DNA of 64,000 nucleotides from Aquatica leii (lineage: Eukaryota > Arthropoda > Insecta > Coleoptera > Lampyridae), in contig CM069435.1 of NCBI GenBank assembly GCA_035610365.1, positions 92,909,389 through 92,973,388 of the forward strand. Direction: 5' to 3'. Under the pieces are notes generated by a model that saw only the letters and a list, made by a program, of their open reading frames with translations, did no database searches and was not told the DNA's origin. Below are positions 55,181-64,000 of the stretch, piece by piece (the stretch's first letter is position 1; every line of letters begins with the position of its first letter). Made by a program: the position numbers and the translations under genes.

Positions 55181-58100
55181 AATTCAAGCTGATGACGCCG
55201 TTCCTAATTAAGGTCGCGTTTGTAGACGCATAAATCCTATTGGCAAATTAAAATTTGCCAGTAAATGTCTCTTAAACATCGTTTAATTGGTACACCGATA
55301 ATCATAACCACCTTACATCTACCTTAAGTGCTTCTGAATGATTGTTCTAATAAATTTAGTTCAAATTACCTGTTTGCAACACTAAATTGTTAATCAGTGT
55401 AAACAGTAAAAAAAAATGTATATATATAGGATGTGTCGTAATTGTTTCAATGCAATCAAAAATGATTGACGAGCACCGTTACAAAAGTACATTAAAATTT
55501 GAACGATCATAAGTGTATTAGCAAATGTAAATGTTCGAAGAGAAAGATAGTAAACAAACTAACGCCCTTTAGAACATCTGACTTTGAAACCACACGCAGT
55601 ATTTCTTGGCTACTATTTCAAAGGAAATCGGACTTTAGTTCGTTGTACGTAAGAAACTCCCCAAGATCGTTACTGCAATGTAAATCATTGACTGAACGAC
55701 TTGGTTCAAAGAGTAAGATAGAACTATGGTATTGTTGTAGGATAAAGTGAAATAAGTGCATACGATTCCTTAACTGAAACGATATATCTCGCGTTTTTTT
55801 CAAGGCGTTTAGAAACCGAAACATATATAGCGGTTTGTGCCCCAGAAGATCTTAAGTTATAGGCCATGTTAAGATGCTACTGCTGTTGCTGTATCGAACG
55901 CTAACGCTCCCGTTTGTGGGAGTTTCTATTTGTCTCGTTTATCTTTTATACTTTTGTCGTTATGTTATGTGCGTCTTTTTACTATTTGCGCTCCTAAAAC
56001 AAAATTAATTTTTACTTTTTCAATTTCGACCAAAATCGCAACTTTATTTTTATTTATCGTTAGCAAGTTCTTTTTAATTTGACATCAGCTGATGACTTCA
56101 GAACGATAATTTATATAACTAATTACATGTCGATAAATATTAAAAGTACTAAAAGCAGAGGGTACATAAAGACATTTATCTACGTGAGAAACGTTGTAAA
56201 GAAGGCTTTGCTAAAAACAAAAAAGCAAAACGGTTGTTTCAGGACCAACTTGATACAGCTTTCTTTAAAGCACACTTTAGTAAGCTTTAGATAATTTAAA
56301 AGTAATACTTCATTTATAAAAAACATTTTATTCTAATTCAGGATTGACATTTTTGACAATAAATAAACATTAAAAAACAAACATTGATTACAGGCTTTGT
56401 TTGTAAAAAAATTGTAGTAGACTCAACTTTTTACTGTTTTGTGTGATTTATTTTATTCAAAATGAAATCAATCAATTAAAAAAAGAAAAAGTATTGCAAA
56501 GACAAAAGATTCGAAGCCTTATTAAGTTAAAAAAATAAAAACTAAGTTTAGATAAGAAGCAATATGAAACAAATCAATTACATCAAAATTAGATGCAAAG
56601 AAATTAAATAAGATGTAATTTTAAACTAAGAAATTTGGGAGATTTTAGTAAACGTAACTAAGAAGGCCTTGTTAAGAACAAGCAAAACAATTGTTTCAAG
56701 GTTAACTGTGTACTCTTTTGTTTATTTCATTCAAAGCACACTATCTTTGAATTGTAAGTAGATAAAAGTCTTTATAATAATCTTAAGAAGGGTAACAACT
56801 TTATTAGTAATACATAAAATCGTTGCCGTTAAAAAAGTTGTGACGTGCGTACCTGATTGGCAAGAAATGTTTAATGTAATGCTTTTGTTTTAAAGCTTAC
56901 TTTTCTTAGTATCTGGTTACGACGGAATTTATATCGTTGCAATTTTTTCGTAAAGCTCCCGGTATACGACGTTTCCATCTTCGTTATTAATTTTGTTGCA
57001 ACAACTTCGTTAATATGTGCGTGCCACCATACTTCGGCGAACGAGGCAAGTTTTTATCGGCCATAAAATCGGTACGAGAAAAAAATAATACCCAAAAATT
57101 GAAGCCGGAAACAGTAATAAGTCCCTTTCAAGGACCAGACGTTTGTTATCGACCTGTTAAAACGTCCCTTCGCCGAGAGACACAGCTGATTTTGATATGC
57201 CACCGCTAACCTACATAATCGAGGGGTCGTCGAGCGAGCCAACAATTTTTGAAGCACCCCCGCATGTACGCGTTTCGGTGAAGAGGAAAAGCGGGAAAAA
57301 GTTTTTCTAAGTACCGGTGTTGCGGGTGGACTTTTTTTTGTAATTCCCACAGTGAAGAATGAACGTTAGAAAAACAACGGAACCGCATTAGTTACTTCCT
57401 TTTAGGTAAAAAATCGTACACAATTGCACTTGTTTTCCCTGACATCGCACACATCATAAACTCGTAGAAAAAACAATCTCCTTAACGATTCACGTTATAA
57501 AATCACACTTTTTAGATCGTTGACTCGATATTAGCGACTTATAAAATATACCGTATGTTACTTACAGTAGGGTTCGTTATCCTTTATCTTAGATTTCACG
57601 GCTGCACAGCCATAGTGAACTTGAACAATAATAAATATGACTATAATGACAGTTGGAGGCGCTGAGCCATAAAACAATGGCGTAAGAAATTTTAGATTTT
57701 TACATGAACTCAACCGAAATAGCATAAGTAGCCTTAATTTGTTTTAAATGAGAAATAATTTGCGTTCAACACGTTTGGACCTCCACCTTCTCGATAGTTA
57801 CGAATAGAAAACAGGAAGGAATCTTTTATTGTGTTCGGTTTGGTTTTTTCTAAACGTTTTTTGCTTGAAAACAAAACAAACACACAATTGGCCACGCAAA
57901 AACAATCGAGACAAGCACCTTGAGAGTAATTTGGATGAAATCGACAGTAGGCGATGACAACACACGCTATTGTTTGTTTAAGAACAATTGTCGGTGGTGA
58001 GATTGAATTTTTCCGACACGAGCGAACGATTATCTTAGTTGTTCTTGATGTTCATTGCTTACGTAAACGTTTTTTTCCCAAAAACGATAAACTTTTGTTT

Positions 58101-58760
58101 TGGTTTTTCTTTACTTCCGCTTACGCGAAAATGAAAGTAAACATATAGTAAGATCGAAGTCACCATCAACTAGCAAAAACAAAGTGTGCTTAAGTTAACT
58201 TATATCAGTTAAAGCTAAGCTTTAAATTAGGGGAATTATAGATATATTCACTAAATCAATTAACTTGAAACAAAGTTAGATTTGATTATTGCATATAATT
58301 AACTTAACTGAGAAAAATTAGGTTAGATTAAATTGCAAATCTTTACTTTCGCAAAGAGCGAGAATAAGTTAATTTTTTATTTAATATTTGCAAATAATAA
58401 CTAAAATGCCATTGTTATTAACATATTTTATGTGATAAATAAAACTGAGCGATGTTAAGTAACAAATCAAAATTCAATCGTCATTCGAATGATCCGGAGT
58501 CACGGATAAAGATTTAGTTATCAATCGAATAACTGATTAAAATTTATTGATTTTGTGGGATAAGTAACAAATTATTTTTTTTTAAATTTTGCTGTTGTAG
58601 TTATTGACATTAACTTAATATTGATCATCTTAAGAATCTTTTCAGACTATCAAAAAGAACAAAAAAATTCAATACTAATGGCTAGAGAGCCAAAGATGCC
58701 CAGTAGAAAATAACAGAATAACAAAGAATACAAACCAAACATAGTATACATATTTTTAAA
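55181..58760. other. Intergenic; no gene recognised
   Basis: Mostly AT-rich single-copy-looking sequence, with a GC-richer pocket at 56900-57450. Open frames of 60-100 codons are scattered on both strands without recognisable motifs. I see no RNA gene. Confidence 0.35.
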
Positions 58761-59061
58761 CAATCTTTTTGATTTTCCGTTTTTAATTTAAAAAAAAATA
58801 AAGATCGAGCAATAAGAGAAGGAAACCATCACTTTCGCGCTACAATTATGTAAAAAATCCCGCTCAAAAGTTGTACGATGTTTTCAAAAGAAATGCGAAA
58901 CCCTTTCCAAAAACAAAAATCAAAGCTATTAAAATCGCTTGCGAAGAATGAATAAAAACAGGTTGGGCATCAAGGACGAAGCTGGAAAAAAACAGACACA
59001 ATTTTTTTTGGATCCGTGTGTAGGTATTTAAGCTAATTTAAACTAATCTTAATAAAAAACC
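58760..59061. repeat. Left half of a repeat split by a LINE insertion
   Basis: 58797-59061 resembles 47560-47880: shared ataaagatc, accatcac, atgtaaaaa, agttgtac, ttttcaaaa, aaacagacaca, ggatccgt and aactaatctt in the same order. The similarity stops at 59061 and resumes at 62788. Confidence 0.6.
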
Positions 59062-59241
59062 TCTTTACGCAGTAAAAGCTGAACAGCTGATGCCCAACAA
59101 ACACGTAAAACGCGATCCGCCAGCGCCAATAAGACAAGCTAGTATCTAAAATTTCAACGCCCGTAAAATCCATAGACAAGTAAATCAATTTAAGAAAAAC
59201 TACAAACTGCGAAATAGAGAACGCAACGGGAAGAAATCGAC

Positions 59242-59994
59242 ATGACTGAAAACAAAGAAATAACTTTAAACGATATCATGAAAAAATTACTACAGGTAGA
59301 AGAAAAAGTTGATAAGACAAATGTAAACATGAATCGACAATTAGAGAAAATGAAGAAATTAGAAGAGACTATAAATTACCAGGCAGTGAAGATCGAGAAA
59401 TAAGAAAATGAGCCAAGGAAAAGCAATTTATTAATCTTTGGAATACCTGAAAGCGCAGAGGAAGACTTAGACACCCTGAAAGAGATGGCCCTAGAAATAA
59501 TAAGGAAGAAAATGGAAATTCAACTGGGAGAAAAAGAAATAGATTTTATCAACAGACTGGGGGAGAGAAAAGAAAATAAAAACAGACCAGTAAAGATGGG
59601 GATTACAACAATACTAAAAAAATGGGAAATCATGAGGAACACAAAGAAATTGGCAGGAACAAAAATAGGAATGAGTGATGACCTAGACAAGAAGACAAGA
59701 GAAGAGAAGAAACAACTAATCTCTCACATGATGGATGCTAGAAAAAATGGGGTAAGAGCAGTAATTAGGAAGAATAAACTACTAATAAATAGAGAAGAGT
59801 GGGGCATTGAAGACATTACAAAAGATGAAAAGAAAAATCCGGAAGAAATAACAAGTAACGATATAGAGGAACAAAAGAAAAGAGCCAAATCCACAGATGA
59901 GGAAGAACCAAACCCTGCCCGGAGAGCAACACCAAAAAAGAAAAACTGGGCACAGATCATACTAACACCCTACCTTTCCAGGAGGAAGATTTAA
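59242..59994 (+). pseudogene. LINE ORF1 (RNA-binding protein), one in-frame stop
   Basis: ATG at 59242 opens a frame that runs to the TAA at 59992-59994 (about 250 codons) with a single internal TAA at 59401-59403. The N-terminus is heptad-rich (KKLLQVEEKVDKTNVNMNRQ, then LEKMKKLEETI), suggesting a coiled coil. After the stop, SNLLIFGIPESAEEDLDTLK then IDFINRLGERKENKNRPVKM resemble the RRM-like core of L1-type ORF1 proteins (transposase_22 family). The C-terminus is Lys/Glu-rich. ORF1 proteins trimerise and bind the element RNA as nucleic-acid chaperones. Only one stop in 250 codons suggests a relatively recent insertion compared with the other elements here. Confidence 0.75.
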
Positions 59995-60174
59995 ACAAAA
60001 CACTTAGGAACATCACAAATCGAAACCAACAAATTCCACAAAACTAACAAGAAATGAAAACCAGTTGGTAGAAAAAAGACGACGACAATAGGCAAAAGAA
60101 AAGGACAAATGAGAAAAATAACGACGAAGACAGAAGAACAAAGAAAAAATAAAGTAAATAAAGTAAAAACAGAG

Positions 60175-62706
60175 AAAATTGGAATAGGAACGTAGAATAT
60201 AAATAAAATCAAAGGGAAAGAGATCAAAATTACAGAAGAAATGGATAACAACAAAATACAAAAAATGGGACTGAGCGAAACAAAGAGGAAGGGAAAAGGA
60301 AACACAAGATTAACAAATAAACACGTAAAGATACTACACCGGAGTTGATGCAGGAAAGAGAGCAAAATAACAGAGGAACTAAACAAACGAATAATAAAAT
60401 GGAAAGCCGTATACTCAAAAATAATACTAGTGACAATAAAACTCTAACAGAAAATAAACATTATACAAATATACGGGCAGAAGAGGAAGTTGAAGAATTC
60501 TAAAACAATTTACAACAATTACTGGATGAAGCAAGAGAGAAAACAAAACCATCCATAATAATGGGCGACTGGAATACAAGAATAGGGAACGACATGGGAT
60601 GCATGGAAAAATATGGAGAACAAACAGTAAATCGTAACGGGAAGAAAATGATCGATTTCTGCCAAAGAAATGATCTGTTAATAGGAAACACATTACGGAA
60701 ACAAGAAATGGAAGATAAGTACACCTTCGTGGCAGAAGAACATAACGCAAAAAGCTTGATAGATTATATAGTATTCACACAAACACTAAGAGAAACAATA
60801 CAAGACATAGAGACAAGAAAAGAGGGAAAAAAAGGTTCAAACCATAGGATAGTAGTAGAAAAAATAGAAGAAATAGTAAATAAGAGTGAAGAAATAACAT
60901 ACAGCATAATAGCCCTATACAAACTAAAAAAAAGGAAAAACAAGAAGAGTACCAATATAAATTATTACAGAAAACAAAAAAAGATCTGGAGACAAAATGG
61001 GAAAAATTCAAAGAAATTACTCTAAAGGTAGCGGAGGAGGTATGTGGAAGAAGAAACATCAACAAAACTCTAAAAAGAACAAGATGGTGGACTGAAGAGA
61101 TAAAAGGAATAGTGAAAAAAAAGAAACAGGCTTAGAAGATATATACCTGAACAAAAGACTAAGAAGATAAAGAAAAATATAAAGAAAAAGGAATAAAGTA
61201 AAAAGAGAAATCAAAAAAGCGAAAAAGGAAAGCTGGAAAGAGTTTGAACAAGAAATAAGTGACAAACACAAGACAGACACAAAAAAGTTTTGGACAATAG
61301 TGAAAAGATTGAGAGGGACTAAAAACACAGAAACAAAAGCAATAAAAAATAATCAGCAAGAACTCAAAATGGAAATAATAGAAATATTGGAAGTCTGGAA
61401 AGAGTTCTACTCAGAGAAATTTAGAGGAGAACTAAATGTAGAAAATGAAGATAAATAAGACACAGTAGAAGTAACAGAGATAACAACGGAAGAAGTACAG
61501 GAAGCGATAAAACGAATTAAAATAGGCAAACCGAGTGGAGAAGATGAAATAGCACCAGAAATGCTTAAATATCTAGGGAAAGATGGAACAGAATGGCTAC
61601 ATGAAATATTAAAAGAGGCGTGGAAATCGAAGAAGATCCCTAAAGATTGGGAAATAAATCTAATAATTCCTATAATAAAAAAGTTGACACAACAAACTGT
61701 GAAAATTACAGAGTGATGTGCCTAGCCCAAACCACACTAAAACTATATACGAGAATACTGGAATAAAAAGACTGAGAAAAGACGTAGATCACAAACTTGA
61801 AGAAGAACAAACGGCATTCAGAACAGGAAGACAAACAAGTGACAACATATATATACTAAAAACGCTAATAGAAAGAGCAATAGAAAACGATAAAGAGCTA
61901 TACCTGATATTCATTGATTTGAAAGCACCGTTTGACACTGTACGCAGACAAACAATATGGAATAGCCTGGAAGAACTAGAAGTGCCAACATAACATCCCA
62001 ATAATTTAAAGCACCTTCAAAACAGTAAGAGGGAAAGTACAAATCGCAGGGCAGCGATCAGAAGAATTTGAGATGAGAAAAGGAATAAAGCAAGAGGAGA
62101 GCGCAAACCCACTTTTATTCTTGATAACAATAAACAGAATAGTAAAACAAACCAAGAGGAAAGAATACTTAAAAACGACAGTAGGATACAACAAAACTAT
62201 ATTACGCACTCAACCATATAGTAGTACATAAAGAAATAGATAAAGAAACGAAAAAGAAAATACACAATACAATAATAATTCCAACAATCACATATGCAGC
62301 GGAAAATTGGACATGGGCGAAAAAACATGAAAGTAAAATAAATGCAATGGAGATGGAACACCTTAGGATAATAACAGGGAAAACAAAATGGGACCACGTT
62401 AGAAATAAAACCATAAGGAAAGAAATAAAACAAACACCAATAATAGAAAGAATTAATAAAAAAAACCTACTATGGTACGCACATGTCATGAGAATGAATA
62501 ACAATCGACTGATGAAAAGAATAATGAAAGAAGGGAAACCAAGAAACAGAAAAAGAAGATGACTAAGAAGAAAATGGCTAGACCAGATAGAAGAACATGG
62601 AAGAAAAAAAGGGAAAACAAACGAAGAGATAGAAGCTTTAGCAAGAGATAGAAAAGCATGGAAGAAATGGGTTAAAGAGGATTGTGACCCACAAGCCGAC
62701 GCCTGA
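60175..62706 (+). pseudogene. LINE ORF2: APE endonuclease, reverse transcriptase, C-terminal tail, broken
   Basis: Endonuclease: an opening like GTWNI-G (Trp now a stop, about 60190), GLSETKRKGKGNT, then the open frame 60561-61025 with IIMGDWNTRIG (catalytic Asp at 60567), NGKKMIDFCQRNDLLIGNT, KSLIDYIVFTQ and GSNHRIV (SDH expected). Reverse transcriptase: EVQEAIKRIKIGKPSGEDEI (about 61490), [36 protein letters not shown] and LYLIFIDLKAPFDTV (about 61900), VRGKVQIAGQRSEEFEMRKG. The segment with the F-A-DD active site is deleted between about 62165 and 62200. Tail: TIIIPTITYAAENWTWAKKH, LLWYAHVMRMNNNRLMKRIM, W-DQIEEHGRKKGKTNEEIE and KAWKKWVKEDCDPQADA. Multiple frameshifts. Confidence 0.8.
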
Positions 62707-62787
62707 AAAGGCAAAAGGAAATAAGAAGAAAAAGAAGAATAAAAAAAAAAATACAAACCGCAGATGATCAAAATTCAAAAACATATC

Positions 62788-62890
62788 AAAAAACCAGTAT
62801 TATTTTTGAAAAAGTCAATTAACAATAGATACGATGACGTATATATTGCATTAATCTGTGAGCGATAGACACCGAAGAGTATGCATACAA
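62788..62890. repeat. Right half of the repeat split by the LINE
   Basis: aaaaagtcaattaacaatag then atacgatgacgtatatattg (62808-62848) matches aaaaagtcgattaagaatag then ataccatgagatgtacattg at 47912-47951, followed by ...gcgatagac / ...gcatagacg. This restores the order seen in the uninterrupted copy. Confidence 0.6.
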
Positions 62891-63119
62891 ACAAGATTTG
62901 GATTTACAATGTTAATAGTAATTTACGCAACAAGCGTCGAAAGTAAAGCATAGCATAACATACGTTAATGCGACGCGAGTGGGTTATGCAATAAAACTTT
63001 CGATGAGAGTAACGCTCATTATTTTTTGAGTTGCTTTTTGCAAAATTAAATTCAGCTTTAACAACTTTTTTCTCCAATTTTAACTGAATTTCTTTAATGA
63101 CTTTTCCACCTGTCGCATA
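62891..63119. other. Intergenic
   Basis: Mixed-composition sequence with CpGs at 62980-63020; nothing recognised. Confidence 0.3.
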
Positions 63120-64000
63120 CTCCTTCTAAGATAATAATTCACTTTGAACACACAGTTTTATGTTTGCTGCTGTTTTTGGTACGTCTTCCACTTATTTTTA
63201 TTTTAAGAATTTCCGCTACTTTTCTGACTTTTTCCTGCCATGTACATTCAAATAATAAATGTTTTGGATTATCTTTCTTCTCATGGCATAATTTGCGCCT
63301 CTCTGTAGAAGATAAACCACATCGGTGCAAGTAGCTATTGAAACAACTATCTATGTACGCTAAGTATTTGGGCCAGGTAGAAGTTAATGTCACCGTGTTT
63401 TCTAAGGTACCAGTCGCTGATTTTAGAAAATAGGCGTTTTATCCAGTCATTTGGATTTTTATATTGTGCTCATCTTTCTTGTCATTTCTTTTGGCTTGAT
63501 TCATTTCCCTGGCATAGGTTCTGTTTGTGTTTAGCTTTCTATTAAAGAAGGCTCTTTCCTCTGACAATATGTCAATAGAGATTCTTTTTGCAAGTAATCC
63601 AACTGTTTCTGCACTTATCGTTCGGTATGCTGAGCAGATTCTAATGCCTGAAATCCGTTGTAATTTTTGGAACGGTTTTTTTATCTTGTTTGTTTTTAAA
63701 GAGTCACTCCAGATAGATGCTCCGTAAAACAATATTGAGTCGATTACATTGGCATAGAGTTGTCTTTTTGTCTTTCCTGTTCTGTATGTATTGGGCATAG
63801 TTCTTGACACATTATTTATGCATGTCAGAGAGTTTAATGCTAGCAAATTATATGTGCTTTCTAAATTTAAAATGTTTGTCAAGAATTATCCCTAAGTGCA
63901 GTAGTGTTGCAATAATTCGAACTTGCGCTAAACCGGATGTGCCCATAATCCGGATTGAATTTCTGTTCCACGGTGTACGTTGTAGTCTGTAGTTTCTAGG
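63120..64000 (-). pseudogene. R1-clade-like LINE, 3' part of ORF2, continues past the window edge
   Basis: Minus strand, entering at 64000: an IMGTSGLAQVR-like block and LGIILDKHFKFRKHI in shifted frames. Then the frame 63882-63439 has NVSRTMPNTYRTGKTKRQLY, IDSILFYGASIWSDSL, LQRISGIRICSAYRTISAET and ISIDILSEERAFFNRKL. These are typical of the post-RT region of R1-like LINEs. After a frameshift near 63440, SDWYLRKHGDINFYLAQIL leads to CGLSSTERRKLCHEKKDNPK and HLLFEC (63139-63393), the C-terminal Cys-rich zinc finger region. The second finger Cys context is altered (KLCHEK). The RT core lies outside the window. Confidence 0.8.

Larger units (their letters stand above)
59062..62787 (+). mobile_element. 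Near full-length, broken non-LTR retrotransposon (LINE)
   Basis: Contains a 5' leader (59062-59241), ORF1, ORF2 with endonuclease, reverse transcriptase and C-terminal tail, and an A-rich 3' end (62700-62787). It interrupts a repeat seen uninterrupted at 47.5-48.0 kb. The word aaaaaacc at 59054-59061 and 62788-62795 may be the target-site duplication, although the target is A-rich. The insertion side and the intact relative support these boundaries to within some tens of bases. Confidence 0.8.

Noticed and set aside
56963..56985. gacgtttccatcttcg, resembling another hammerhead core on the minus strand
   Set aside because: There is no room for stem II between the core-like words, so it cannot form the ribozyme fold.
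60013..60386. Minus-strand frames opposite the LINE (131 and 82 codons)
   Set aside because: Antisense shadows of the A-rich LINE ORF2; hydrophobic translation is caused by base bias.
62202..62771. 189-codon minus-strand frame, the longest in the window
   Set aside because: Antisense shadow of the LINE ORF2 tail, which reads convincingly on the plus strand.
1..64000. CRISPR arrays, tRNA or rRNA genes
   Set aside because: No regularly spaced identical repeats with unique spacers, and no cloverleaf or rRNA core sequence noticed by eye on either strand; a dedicated scan (tRNAscan-SE, barrnap) was not possible.

Overview
The window looks like repeat-dominated, AT-rich nuclear DNA of an arthropod, most probably an insect. 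The evidence is the mix of decayed mobile elements: mariner, Tc1-like and pogo/Tigger-like DNA transposons, Ty3/gypsy, several Penelope-like elements (PLEs), and R1-like, RTE-like and other endonuclease-bearing LINEs. I find no tRNA, rRNA, CRISPR, bacterial operon or convincing host exon. Every recognisable coding stretch is a mobile-element remnant with stops, frameshifts or missing catalytic parts. Species and chromosome cannot be told from the sequence.

Layout, left half. 0.06-0.53 kb is an inverted pair of PLE-terminus fragments, each with a hammerhead-ribozyme-like core. 0.53-6.0 kb is a tandem array of about 1 kb units, the first split by a decayed pogo/Tigger transposon (0.82-2.44 kb). 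7.57-8.11 kb is a short 169 bp tandem repeat. 10.3-14.0 kb is a satellite of about 310 bp units. 16.3-20.3 kb holds a PLE N-terminal fragment followed by a truncated Ty3/gypsy element, then a mariner (20.9-21.9 kb) and a possible non-autonomous element (22.3-23.1 kb).

Middle. 26.4-33.8 kb is a nest. Tandem, head-to-tail, 5'-truncated PLE units (reverse transcriptase joined to GIY-YIG endonuclease) are invaded by a 1.69 kb terminal-inverted-repeat element carrying an unclassified arthropod protein, and by an R1-like LINE. A further LINE tail follows at 33.1-33.8 kb. 33.8-35.6 kb is an extremely A-rich tract. A reverse-strand RTE-like LINE lies at 38.0-39.2 kb.

Right half. 39.4-43.6 kb is a second satellite (about 300-315 bp) whose orientation flips near 43.05 kb. 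It contains a small palindromic insertion with another hammerhead-like motif. At 44.2-44.5 kb is a third PLE-terminus copy, and at 44.7-45.9 kb a complete-length but dead Tc1-like element. 45.9-48.5 kb holds inverted and direct repeats. 59.06-62.79 kb is a nearly full-length but broken LINE, inserted into a copy of a repeat seen uninterrupted at 47.5-48.0 kb. An R1-like LINE tail runs off the right edge on the minus strand.

The most interesting items are the hammerhead-type motifs of the kind known from Penelope-like elements (two with intact-looking cores), the unclassified TIR element at 27392-29081, and the repeated identical PLE junction that suggests a PLE-derived tandem unit. The pockets of higher GC between repeats (about 6.4-7.1, 8.4-9.1, 24.8-25.5, 36.1-37.2, 49.8-51.3 and 56.9-57.4 kb) look like single-copy DNA, but I see no gene in them.
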